In this document: piece after piece, positions 15,576 to 22,512 of the stretch
Numbering within the stretch: the first letter of the stretch is position 1
Layout: every line of letters starts with the position of its first letter
Assembly (NCBI RefSeq): GCF_000716545.1
Contig: NZ_JNWZ01000077.1
Span: forward strand, 1 to 33,587
DNA length: 33,587 nt
Source of the DNA: Kitasatospora phosalacinea
GTDB taxonomy: Bacteria > Actinomycetota > Actinomycetes > Streptomycetales > Streptomycetaceae
Direction: 5' to 3'
Program-made: the position numbers and the translations under genes
The notes under the pieces: model-generated
What the model was told of the DNA's origin: nothing
The model's database searches: none
Seen by the model: only the letters and a program-made list of their open reading frames with translations

Positions 15576-16069
15576 ACGACGACCTGGCGCCCGACCTGCT
15601 CGCGGCCCGGTCCGCGCTGGACGAGCTGCTGGACTCCGCCCCCGCCGCGCTCACCCCCCCGGCGGTCTGGGCGGACGGCCCGTACGTCGCGGTCGCGCAC
15701 GAGCACGCGTTCACCCGGGAGCCGGACGGCACCGCGCACCTGGAGAAGCGGCGCTACCTGCTGACCCGGGTGGCCGAACACCGCTACCCCGAACTGCTGG
15801 CCCAGCTCGGGCGGGCCTGGCGGGAGCGCGGCTGGGCGGTGGAGGGCGAGGACGACCCGGTGCTGCCCGTGCTGCGGGCGAAGTCCCCGCAGGGGACGGC
15901 CGAGTTCCGGATCGGCTTCGCGGGCAACGGCACGCTGCTGGCCCGCGTGGACGGGCTCTCCGCGCCCGGCACCTCGTACCCGTTCGGCGGTGCCAGCACG
16001 GTGCCGATCGGGCCGGACGGGGTGATGGACACCGTGCCCCGGCGGCAGGACCCGTTCTGGTCGGTCTAG
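15572..16069 (+). CDS. Conserved-looking cytosolic protein, paralogue of the lipoprotein at 16164
   Basis: I do not recognise the family. The 165-aa product has no signal peptide or TM segment and is acidic. Its start overlaps the hydrolase stop (ATGA), so it is translationally coupled to it. It is clearly related to the lipoprotein encoded next: both have ALTP followed by DGTA-x-L-x3-RRY-x-LT (DGTA at 52-55, RRY at 60-62 here), then R-x-P-x-LL-x-Q and a G-[WY]-x-V strand, ending in an FG-containing tail. Close coupling to a putative secreted hydrolase suggests a chaperone or cytosolic immunity role; that is inference. The sequence itself shows only paralogy and coupling. Confidence 0.75.
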   Translation: MNDDLAPDLLAARSALDELLDSAPAALTPPAVWADGPYVAVAHEHAFTREPDGTAHLEKRRYLLTRVAEHRYPELLAQLGRAWRERGWAVEGEDDPVLPVLRAKSPQGTAEFRIGFAGNGTLLARVDGLSAPGTSYPFGGASTVPIGPDGVMDTVPRRQDPFWSV

Positions 16070-16163
16070 GCCCGCGCCGGGGCTCGTCCGGCGGACGAGA
16101 AGGTCGCCCGGACCGGTACTAGGGTCCGGAAGGAACGGGACGGCCGTGCGGAGAGGAACGCGG

Positions 16164-16736
16164 ATGAGGCTGCGAATAGCGGGCGTCGTGGCGGTGCTGG
16201 TGCTGGGGCTCGGCGCGGCGGGCTGCGGCTCGTCCGGGGGCGGCGGCGCGGCCGACCGGCGGGTGGTCGCGCTGGACACCGCCCGGGCCCGGCTGCAGCA
16301 GCTGGTGGACGGCACCACCGGGGCGCTCACCCCCGCGGTGCGGTACGCCGACGACGCGTTCCGGGCCGTGCCGCACGAGAACGCCGCCCGCGACGACGAC
16401 GGCACCGCCCAGCTGACCCTGCGCCGGTACGTGCTGACCGAGATCGCCGCCGCCAACCGGCCCCGGCTGCTGGAGCAGGTCCGGGCGTACTGGACGGGCC
16501 TCGGTTACACCGTGCACGAGGCGGACTCCCCCGACGAGGCCTCCGCCGCCGCCCCTGACGGCACCGGCGTGACGGTCACCATCGGCGTGCCGGGCAACGT
16601 CACGGTGGTGGCCGACGCCTGGGTGGCGGACCCGGGCAGCACCGAGCCGTTCGGCCCGGCCCCCAGCCCGCTGCCGACCGGCGCGGACGGCGGCCCCGCC
16701 ACCATGCCGACCTTCCGCGACCCGGGCTGGTCCTGA
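16164..16736 (+). CDS. Lipoprotein, paralogue of the cytosolic protein at 15572
   Basis: Unrecognised family, 190 aa. Residues 1-20 are a lipoprotein signal peptide (MRLRIAGVVAVLVLGLG) with lipobox A-A-G and lipidated C21, followed by a Ser/Gly linker, so the mature domain should be anchored on the outer face of the membrane. The mature part repeats the motifs of the preceding protein: ALTP, DGTA (79-82), RRY (87-89), R-P-R-LLEQ and GYTV. ATG at 16164 is favoured by GAGAGG 7 nt upstream over a GTG six codons earlier. A 94-bp gap with a TAGGGT hexamer (16120-16125) suggests its own promoter besides read-through. An extracytoplasmic immunity protein against the neighbouring hydrolase is a testable guess. 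Confidence 0.78.
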   Translation: MRLRIAGVVAVLVLGLGAAGCGSSGGGGAADRRVVALDTARARLQQLVDGTTGALTPAVRYADDAFRAVPHENAARDDDGTAQLTLRRYVLTEIAAANRPRLLEQVRAYWTGLGYTVHEADSPDEASAAAPDGTGVTVTIGVPGNVTVVADAWVADPGSTEPFGPAPSPLPTGADGGPATMPTFRDPGWS

Positions 16737-17038
16737 CCCCCGCCACCCGCCCCTCCCGGCAATTCGACCGCCGCGTAGCGGACATAACGCGCCGTCAGGA
16801 CAGATCCGGGTCGACCGGACCGATCGGGCGCCGGAGCCCGTCCGACGGAGGGTGAGGGGCGGGTGGCGTTAGGCTGTCGTGACCATGCTGGCTATAGTCG
16901 GGACGATCTAGCCGGAACGGCGGCCGGCCGAGGGTCTTCCTCGGTACCGCCATGCCGCGTTCCGTCGGCGTGCCGCCGTGCCGTCCGTCGCCCCTGGGCT
17001 CGTCCTGTTCCGCTTCGTCCACGGGGAAGAGACGGGCC
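16737..17038 (+). promoter_or_regulatory. Gene-free leader region with -10 TATAGT
   Basis: About 300 bp without a credible gene. It holds one of the best -10 hexamers in the window, TATAGT (16893-16898). A weak -35, TTAGGC, lies 18 bp upstream at 16869-16874. Transcription from here would leave an approximately 135-nt leader before the binding-protein gene at 17039. I saw no recognisable riboswitch in that leader. Confidence 0.45.
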
Positions 17039-17953
17039 ATGGTTCAGTTGACCGGGCGGGGGCGCGCCGCGCTCGCCGCCGTCGTAGGCGGGGCGTTGCT
17101 GGCGAGCGGCTGCGGCGTCATCGGCAGCGGGGACTCCGCGCACCAGCAGGTGGACCTGCGCTCGCTCCTGCCGGAGCGGGTGCGCAAGGCGGGGGTGCTG
17201 ACGGTCGGCGCCTCGTTCACCGCCGCGCCGGTGGTGTACCGCAACAGCCGCAACGAGCCGGACGGGCTGGACCCGCACCTGGCGGAGAAGCTCGGCGGAC
17301 TGCTGGGCATCAGGCTGGAGTTCCAGGACGCCGGGGCGTTCGCGAACGTGCTGCCCGGCCTGCTGGAGGGCAAGTACGACGTCGCGATGTCCGGGATCAC
17401 CGACACCCGGGAGCGCGAGCAGGGCATCGGCAAGGACGGCACGCAGGTCAACCCGGGCGTGGACTTCGTGGACTACTTCATGGCGGGCATCGGCATCGCC
17501 GTCGACAAGGGCAACCCGAAGCACATCACCAGCGTCGAGGAGCTGTGCGGGCACGCCGTCACCGTCAAGAAGGGCACCACCCACGACGACCTGGTGCTGC
17601 GCCAGCAGCCGGTCTGCGCGCGCGACGGGCACCCGCTGACCGTGATGGAGACGGACAGCGACAACGCCGCGATCGAGAACCTCAAGGGCGCGGCGGACGC
17701 CTTCATCACCGACTACCCGAAGGCCGCGTACGCGGCGCAGACCGTCAGCAACGGCGCGGCCTTCGAGATGGGCGGGCCGCAGCTGCAGCCCCGGCCGTTC
17801 GGCATCGCGCTGCGCAAGGACGACCAGCAGCTGCGCGACGCGCTGATGCGGGCGATGAACCGGCTGATCACCGACGGCACCTACGACCAGGTGCTGACCG
17901 ATCACCAGATGACCGCCGGCGCGATCCAGAACTCGGTCACCAACGGCGCGTAG
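17039..17953 (+). CDS. Amino-acid (glutamate-type) ABC transporter substrate-binding lipoprotein
   Basis: Periplasmic-binding-protein family 3 lipoprotein of 304 aa, outer face of the membrane. Signal peptide with canonical lipobox L-A-S-G-C25. The mature part shows the SBP_bac_3 landmarks: VRKAGVLTVGASFTAAPVVYRN, GLDPHLAEKLGGLLGI, the LLEGKYDVAMSGITDTRERE segment, and a late DAFITDYPKAAYAA with the carboxylate-binding region. The C-terminus ends LITDGTYDQVLTDHQM as in glutamate/glutamine binders. Start ATG follows GGGGAAGAG. No permease or ATPase gene is adjacent, so it is an orphan that must share a transporter elsewhere or act as a sensor. It is followed by a hairpin and a convergent phosphatase gene. 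Confidence 0.9.
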   Translation: MVQLTGRGRAALAAVVGGALLASGCGVIGSGDSAHQQVDLRSLLPERVRKAGVLTVGASFTAAPVVYRNSRNEPDGLDPHLAEKLGGLLGIRLEFQDAGAFANVLPGLLEGKYDVAMSGITDTREREQGIGKDGTQVNPGVDFVDYFMAGIGIAVDKGNPKHITSVEELCGHAVTVKKGTTHDDLVLRQQPVCARDGHPLTVMETDSDNAAIENLKGAADAFITDYPKAAYAAQTVSNGAAFEMGGPQLQPRPFGIALRKDDQQLRDALMRAMNRLITDGTYDQVLTDHQMTAGAIQNSVTNGA

Positions 17954-17964
17954 CGCCGGTCGGC

Positions 17965-17986
17965 CCGGGCCCGTGCGGGGGCCCGG
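17965..17986 (+). terminator. Hairpin between convergent genes
   Basis: CCGGGCCC (17965-17972) pairs perfectly with GGGCCCGG (17979-17986) across a 6-nt loop, 12 bp after the binding-protein stop codon. It lies between this gene and the convergent phosphatase and could stop transcripts from either side. Confidence 0.55.
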
Positions 17987-18029
17987 CGGAGCGGCTGGGC
18001 GGGCGGGGCCGGCGGATCCGGCGGCCGGC

Positions 18030-19268
18030 TCAGGCGGTGGCGAAGGCCAGTACCGCCACGTCGTCGGTCAGGGAGCCGGCGTGGCGGCGGACGTCCCGGT
18101 CGAGGAAGGCGACGACGGCGTCCGGGCCGGTGGCGGGCAGGGTCGCGAGGCGGGCGGCGAGCGGGTAGAACGCGCCGGTGCGGTCGCGGGCCTCGGTGAG
18201 CCCGTCGGTGTGCAGCAGCAGGGTGCGGCCGGGCGGCAGCGGGACGGTGGCGGGCGGTCCGGCGGGGCCGGCGAGGTGGCCCAGGCCCAGCGGGAGGTCC
18301 TCGGGGCAGGCGGCGGTGCCGACGCTGCCCGGGGCGAGCAGCAGCGGGGCGAGGTGGCCCCGGTTGACCAGGTCGATCCGGTCCGCGCCGGGGCGGTGCT
18401 GGACCAGCACCGCGGTGACGAACAGCTCGCGGTCGCCGTCCCGCTCGGCGGTGCGGCGCACGTGCCGGTCCAGCTTGTCGGCGAGTTCGCCCAGTTCGGC
18501 GGTCTCGTGGGCGGCGACCCGGAACGCGCCGATCACGTCCGCGACGGTGCGGACGGCGTCCAGGCCCTTGCCGCGGACGTCGCCCAGCAGGATCCGGGTG
18601 CCGTACCTGGTCTCGCACACCTCGTACAGGTCGCCGCCGATGCCGACGTCCGCCTCCGCGGGGTGGTAGAGGCCGGCGGCGCGCAGGCCCCCGGCGCGGG
18701 CGGGGACGGGGCGCAGCACGGTGTGCTGGAGGGTGTCGGCGACGGCCCGCATCCGGACCAGGTCGCGGGCCTGCCGGCGGCGCTGCACGGCGAGTCCGGC
18801 GCCCATCGCGCCGGCCAGCGCGGTGGCCAGGTACGTCCACAGGTGGTGCTGCTCGGTGAGGTGGCCGGCCCGCAGCGCGAGCAGGGCCTGTAGGCCGACG
18901 GTGACGGCGGTGGAGCCGGCCACCAGCCCGGGGCCGCCGCTGAAGGCGACCACCACGGGGACCACGGTGAGCAGGAAGCCCGCCGCGACGGAGCTGGGGA
19001 TGGACCACTCCATCAGCAGGTCGGCGACCAGCAGCAGCACCGGCAGCAGCCGCACCCAGGTGGGGGTGCGCAGCGCAGCCGCCATCGCGGCCTCCCAGCG
19101 GGCCCCCGCGGCCCCGCCCGCGCCCGTCGGCCCGGCGGGCGCGGGCGTCGCGGGCTCCGGCGTCGCGGACTCGGGCGTCGCGGGCGTCGCGGGCGTCGCG
19201 GACTCGGGCGCGGCCCCGGGCCTGGGTACGGGACGGTGCTGGTCGGCGGCGGCGGGCGGCGCTGCCAT
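18030..19268 (-). CDS. Membrane PP2C/SpoIIE-family serine/threonine phosphatase
   Basis: Protein phosphatase of 412 aa that would dephosphorylate anti-sigma-factor antagonists or similar partners. Residues 20-50 are a low-complexity Pro/Ala/Thr/Glu tail. Four hydrophobic segments follow (about 72-88, 92-110, 115-133, 145-162), then a short linker helix. The SpoIIE-type PP2C domain (about 195-410) has the metal-binding aspartates D213 (GIGGDLYEV), D230 (LGDVRGKG), D355 (LLHTDGLTEA) and D402/D403 (SLTDDVAVLAF). ATG at 19268 is chosen because GAGGAGG lies about 6 nt upstream; earlier ATGs lack this. No GAF, PAS or anti-sigma kinase domain is present, so its input is probably membrane-borne. Convergent with the binding-protein gene. 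Confidence 0.92.
   Translation of the reverse strand: MAAPPAAADQHRPVPRPGAAPESATPATPATPESATPEPATPAPAGPTGAGGAAGARWEAAMAAALRTPTWVRLLPVLLLVADLLMEWSIPSSVAAGFLLTVVPVVVAFSGGPGLVAGSTAVTVGLQALLALRAGHLTEQHHLWTYLATALAGAMGAGLAVQRRRQARDLVRMRAVADTLQHTVLRPVPARAGGLRAAGLYHPAEADVGIGGDLYEVCETRYGTRILLGDVRGKGLDAVRTVADVIGAFRVAAHETAELGELADKLDRHVRRTAERDGDRELFVTAVLVQHRPGADRIDLVNRGHLAPLLLAPGSVGTAACPEDLPLGLGHLAGPAGPPATVPLPPGRTLLLHTDGLTEARDRTGAFYPLAARLATLPATGPDAVVAFLDRDVRRHAGSLTDDVAVLAFATA
19143..19209. repeat. Short in-frame repeats encoding a Pro/Ala/Thr-rich tail
   Basis: Degenerate copies of GGGCGTCGCG and GGACTCGGGCG repeat within the 5' part of the phosphatase gene. On the coding strand they give a run of Ala-Thr-Pro and Glu-Ser-Ala-Thr-Pro units (residues about 21-45). 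The tract is likely length-variable and unstructured. Confidence 0.7.
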
Positions 19269-19347
19269 GCTGGCCTCCTCGACGGCCGGGACGGGTACTG
19301 CTCTCCTCACCATCGTCGCGTGCCGGCCGGGCCGGTCACCGCCAGCC

Positions 19348-19371
19348 AAGGTCCCGACGGTTCGGGACCTT
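19348..19371. promoter_or_regulatory. Perfect inverted repeat in a divergent promoter region
   Basis: AAGGTCCCGA (19348-19357) and TCGGGACCTT (19362-19371) form perfect 10-bp arms around CGGT. It lies 80 bp upstream of the phosphatase start and about 175 bp upstream of the ArsC-like gene. It could be an operator for the phosphatase gene or an RNA hairpin. No cognate regulator is adjacent. Confidence 0.5.
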
Positions 19372-19531
19372 CGGCCCGTTCCGGCCGGACGGGGGGCGGG
19401 CCGTGAGCCGCGTCACCGTCCGGGCGGGGCGCCCGCCGGCCCCGGCGGTTCGTCGACGATGTCCACGGCCTCGCACACGGCGCCCGCCCCGGATCCGGCG
19501 GCCGCTCCCGCCCGGCGGGCGGGCGGCTGGG

Positions 19532-19537
19532 TACGCT
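19532..19537 (+). promoter_or_regulatory. -10 element of a probable leaderless promoter (ArsC-like gene)
   Basis: TACGCT ends 8 nt before the ATG at 19546, the spacing expected when the start codon is also the transcription start. No Shine-Dalgarno is visible and no convincing -35 was found. The same hexamer occurs at the leaderless promoter at 7477-7482. Confidence 0.5.
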
Positions 19538-19545
19538 GGTCGGCC

Positions 19546-19905
19546 ATGGAGATCTGGATCAACCCGCAGTGCAGCAAGTGCCGCACCGCCCTGGGCGAAC
19601 TCGACGCGGCCGGCGTGGAGTACACCGTCCGCCGCTACCTGGACGACCCGCCCACCGCCGCCGAACTCACCGAGGTGCTGGGCCGGTTGGGCCTCGAACC
19701 GTGGGACGTGGCCCGGCTGGACGAGGCGGTGGCCAAGGAGCTGGGCCTGCGCTCCTGGGGCCGCGAGGAGGCCGACCGGGCCCGCTGGGTGGAGGCGATG
19801 GCCGCGCACCCCGAGCTGATCCAGCGGCCGATCATCACCGCGGACGACGGCTACACCGTCATCGGGCGCACGCCGGACGCGCTGAAGGACGTCATCGCGC
19901 ACTGA
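19546..19905 (+). CDS. ArsC-family (arsenate reductase/Spx-like) thioredoxin-fold protein
   Basis: Small cytosolic protein of 119 aa covering a whole ArsC domain. The N-terminal strand leads to C9-S-K-C12 (INPQCSKCRTA), the redox-active site; the conserved arginine of the reductase family is R94 in LIQRPII. IGRTPDAL near the end matches the family's substrate-side loop. Some members reduce arsenate with glutaredoxin, others are Spx-like or of unknown role. The CxxC arrangement rather than a lone cysteine, and the lack of arsB, arsR or other resistance genes nearby, make a dedicated arsenic role uncertain. It appears monocistronic and leaderless. Confidence 0.88.
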   Translation: MEIWINPQCSKCRTALGELDAAGVEYTVRRYLDDPPTAAELTEVLGRLGLEPWDVARLDEAVAKELGLRSWGREEADRARWVEAMAAHPELIQRPIITADDGYTVIGRTPDALKDVIAH

Positions 19906-19935
19906 CCCGCCCCGGCCGCCCGGCCCGGTCCGGCC

Positions 19936-20681
19936 CTACGCGGCCCGCCAGGCGGCCGGCGTGCCCGAGGCGTCCGGCGCGGTGTCCTCGCCGAGCCCGG
20001 CGAGGACGGCCCGGCAGACGCGCCGCAGTTCCTCGTCCCGGTCGATCCGGCTGAACAGGCCGCCGCGTCCGGGCCGCGCCGGCCAGGCCCGCAGCAGCGG
20101 GACGGCGGAGCGGGCGGCCGGGGCGACGGCGGGGCCCATCCGCTCCAGGCAGGGCAGGACGACGCGGTCGGTGCGGACGTTCGCCTCCCAGGCCGGGAGC
20201 AGGACGTCCAGCACCGCCGGTGCTTCGCCCTCGCCGCCGACCGCCCAGAGCGCGGCCGCGTAGTGCACGGCCGTCCAGCCCAGGCCCACCGCGTGCTCCC
20301 GCAGGCGCGGCAGGGCGGCGGCGGCCGCGGGGCCGATCGCCCCGAGCAGGTCCGCGACGTCGTCGAGGTCGTGGGCGCGGAACGGTCCGCCGTCCTCGTC
20401 CAGCCCGGGCAGCAGCAGCGGCAGCACCTCGTCCGGGTCGGCCGCGACCGCCCCGGCGCGGTGGTGTCCCGCGCCAGCTCGAACAGGAACGGCAGGGCCG
20501 CGGCCGTGCACCGGTACACGTCGCCCTGGTGGTGCACGGCGCCGTAGAACCTGCTCAGCGCGCGGCCGCGCGTCTCCTCCTCGGCGGAGGCGATCCGGCG
20601 CAGCAGGTCGGGCACCTCCTCGGCGCTGCCGTAGGCGTGGTGCATCGCCGACCAGTCGATCTCGTCAAGTCCCTCGAACAT
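19936..20681 (-). pseudogene. HEAT-repeat protein gene interrupted by a frameshift
   Basis: The reading frame from the ATG at 20681 begins MFEGLDEIDWSAMHHAYG, keeps a coherent helical-repeat sequence to AALPFLFELARDTTAPG, then turns into Arg/Cys/Thr-rich nonsense. In another frame the sense continues as AVAADPDEVLPLLLPGLDEDGG through several HEAT-like helical pairs to the stop at 19936. Restoring one C to the C4 run at 20451-20454 joins the two into a protein of about 248 aa. HEAT-repeat proteins are protein-binding scaffolds; this one's role is unknown. Either the gene is a recent pseudogene or the base was lost in sequencing or assembly. The second is plausible because the contig's end shows a similar single-base homopolymer error. 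Confidence 0.8.
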
Positions 20682-20757
20682 GCCGGGCACTCTGCCCACC
20701 GCCACTGACGGCCGGGGCGAGCCCCGGGAGTTCCGGCGCCCCGTCCGGGCCGGCTGC

Positions 20758-20763
20758 TACATT
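20758..20763 (+). promoter_or_regulatory. -10 element of a probable leaderless promoter (DUF1152 gene)
   Basis: TACATT ends 6 nt before the GTG at 20770, with only CCGCCG between and no Shine-Dalgarno. The spacing places the transcription start at or next to the start codon. No clear -35 was found. Confidence 0.5.
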
Positions 20764-20769
20764 CCGCCG

Positions 20770-21732
20770 GTGACGAGTCTCCTGCAGCCCCCGCTGCTCA
20801 CCCGACTGCTGGGCGCGGAACGGATCCTGGTCGCCGGCGCGGGCGGCGGGTTCGACGTGTACGCGGGCCTGCCGATCGCGCTCGCGCTGCGGGCCGCCGG
20901 GCGCGAAGTGCACTTCGCCAACTCCTCGTTCAGCAGTCTGCACGGCCTGGGCCTGGACGTCTGGGAGGCCCCCGAGCTGGCCCGGATCACCCCGGACGTC
21001 CGGTCCGCCGACCGGTACTTCCCCGAACGCTCACTGGCCCGCTGGCTGCGCGACCACCAACTGCCGGACACTGTCTGGGCGTTCCCGCCGACCGGGGTGC
21101 AGCCGCTGCGGGCCGCCTACCGGGCGCTGGTCGACCTGCTCGGGATCGACGCGATCCTGCTGGTGGACGGCGGCACCGACATCCTGCTGCGCGGCGACGA
21201 GGCCGGACTCGGCACCCCCGAGGAGGACATGGCCTCGCTGGCGGCGGTCGCCGGGCTCGCGGACGTGCCGCAGCGCCTGGTCGCCTCGCTCGGGTTCGGC
21301 ATCGACGCCTACCACGGCGTCAACCACGCCCTGGTGCTGGAGAACCTGGCCGCGCTGCACCGCGACGGCGGCTACCTCGGCGCCTTCTCCGTCCCCGCCG
21401 ACTCCCCCGAAGCCGCCCTCTACCTGGACGCCGTGGCCCGCGCCCGCGACGAGTGCCCCGAACACCCGAGCATCGTGCAGGGCTCGATCGCCGCCGCGCT
21501 GCGCGGCGAGTTCGGCGACGTCCGCTTCACCGAACGCACCGGCGACAGCACGCTGTTCATCAACCCGCTGATGACCCTGTACTTCGGCGTCACGGTCGAA
21601 GCCCTGGCCGCCCGCAACCTCTACCTGGACCGGCTGGAGCACACCGTGCTGCTCGGGCAGGTCGCCTCCGCCATCGGCCGCTTCCAGGACTCGCTGCCCC
21701 GGCAGCGCCCGCCCCGGGCCTTCCCGCACTGA
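20770..21732 (+). CDS. DUF1152 domain-containing protein
   Basis: Cytosolic protein of 320 aa with a Rossmann-like start: RILVAGAGGGFDVYAGLPIALALRAAG (about 18-44), whose glycine-rich loop suggests nucleotide binding. Conserved-looking segments follow: VDGGTDILLRGDE (about 137-149), an acidic loop likely to bind metal or nucleotide, GFGIDAYHGVN, and RTGDSTLFINPLMTLYFG near the C-terminus. This matches the DUF1152 family, of unknown biochemical function. GTG at 20770 is chosen for its leaderless-type promoter; the frame is open 30 codons upstream but lacks family character. Divergent from the broken HEAT gene, convergent with the MBL gene. Confidence 0.85.
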   Translation: MTSLLQPPLLTRLLGAERILVAGAGGGFDVYAGLPIALALRAAGREVHFANSSFSSLHGLGLDVWEAPELARITPDVRSADRYFPERSLARWLRDHQLPDTVWAFPPTGVQPLRAAYRALVDLLGIDAILLVDGGTDILLRGDEAGLGTPEEDMASLAAVAGLADVPQRLVASLGFGIDAYHGVNHALVLENLAALHRDGGYLGAFSVPADSPEAALYLDAVARARDECPEHPSIVQGSIAAALRGEFGDVRFTERTGDSTLFINPLMTLYFGVTVEALAARNLYLDRLEHTVLLGQVASAIGRFQDSLPRQRPPRAFPH

Positions 21733-21773
21733 GGCCGCCCGACCGTGCCGGGCGGGGGTCGCCCGGCGCGCCC

Positions 21774-22418
21774 CTAGACCTCGATGCTGTCGCCGGGCGG
21801 CACGATCTCCAGTTGGACCTCGGTGAGCATGCCGGGGCCGAGCAGGCGGGCCATGGACTGCTGCCCGATCTCGCTGAGCATCGCCTCGTGGATCTGCACC
21901 AGCCGCCCGGGGGCGACCGCCCGGACGTAGTCGGCGGCCTCGCCGGTCTTGGTCCACGGGCCGGCGGCGGGCAGCAGCAGCGTGCCGACCGGGGCCTCGG
22001 GCACGTGGTAGGCGTCGCCCGGGTGGTAGACCCGCCCGTCGACCAGGTAGCCGAGGTTGGCGACGCGCGGAATGTCGCGGTGGATGGCGGCGTGCAGGTC
22101 GCCGTGGACGGTGACGTCGAAGCCGGCGGCGGTGAACTCGTCCCCCGCGGCGACGGCCGTCACCTGGCCGCGCCGGGCCGTCGTCCACCGCTCGACCACG
22201 GCGGCGGGGCCGTAGACCCGCAGCTCGGGGCGGGTCTCCAGGGCCGCGCCGATCAGTTCCTCGTCGAAGTGGTCGAAGTGCTCGTGGGTGATCAGCACCA
22301 CCGCCGCACCGGCCACCGCCTGCGCGGCGTCGGGCGTGAAGGCGCCGGGGTCGACGACCATCCGGGTGCCGTCCTTGGTGAACGTCACGCAGGCGTGGGC
22401 GTGCTTGGTCAGCCGCAT
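21774..22418 (-). CDS. MBL-fold metallo-hydrolase (UlaG-like)
   Basis: Cytosolic metallo-beta-lactamase-fold hydrolase of 214 aa. The metal motif HxHxDH is intact as H45-E-H-F-D-H50 (VLITHEHFDHFDEE). Further ligands are likely in VHGDLHAAIH and HPGDAYHVPE. The N-terminus MRLTKHAHACVTF plus MVVDPGAF resembles UlaG/YycJ-like small MBL enzymes rather than beta-lactamases. AAAGGA lies 6 nt upstream of the ATG. It is divergent from a MarR gene across 94 bp containing two related operators, so it is very probably that regulator's target. Substrate unknown. Confidence 0.9.
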   Translation of the reverse strand: MRLTKHAHACVTFTKDGTRMVVDPGAFTPDAAQAVAGAAVVLITHEHFDHFDEELIGAALETRPELRVYGPAAVVERWTTARRGQVTAVAAGDEFTAAGFDVTVHGDLHAAIHRDIPRVANLGYLVDGRVYHPGDAYHVPEAPVGTLLLPAAGPWTKTGEAADYVRAVAPGRLVQIHEAMLSEIGQQSMARLLGPGMLTEVQLEIVPPGDSIEV

Positions 22419-22447
22419 CGGGAGTCCTTTCGGCGGATCCGCGAAGA

Positions 22448-22506
22448 TGTACAGGTTTGCCTGTGCAGTGTGGACTGTACAGGCAAGGCTGTGCAACTGG
22501 TAACGT
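22448..22506. promoter_or_regulatory. Two MarR-type operators and a leaderless -10
   Basis: TGTACAGGTTTGCCTGTGCA (22448-22467) and TGTACAGGCAAGGCTGTGCA (22476-22495) are related 20-bp imperfect palindromes offset by 28 bp, sharing the outer 8 and 6 bases. TTGCCTGT (22458-22465) and ACAGGCAA (22479-22486) form a further inverted pair between them. TAACGT (22501-22506) ends 6 nt before the marR ATG, implying a leaderless transcript whose promoter is covered by the second operator. The first site lies 30 bp before the divergent hydrolase gene. Confidence 0.7.
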
Positions 22507-22512
22507 GACCGC

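Noticed and set aside
13486..16736. Complete type VII secretion locus
   Set aside because: No EccC ATPase, EccB/D/E membrane subunits or mycosin gene is in the window; only putative substrates and partners are seen.
19546..19905. Arsenic resistance locus
   Set aside because: Only an ArsC-family protein is present; no arsR, arsB/acr3 or arsM is nearby, and the family includes non-arsenic members.
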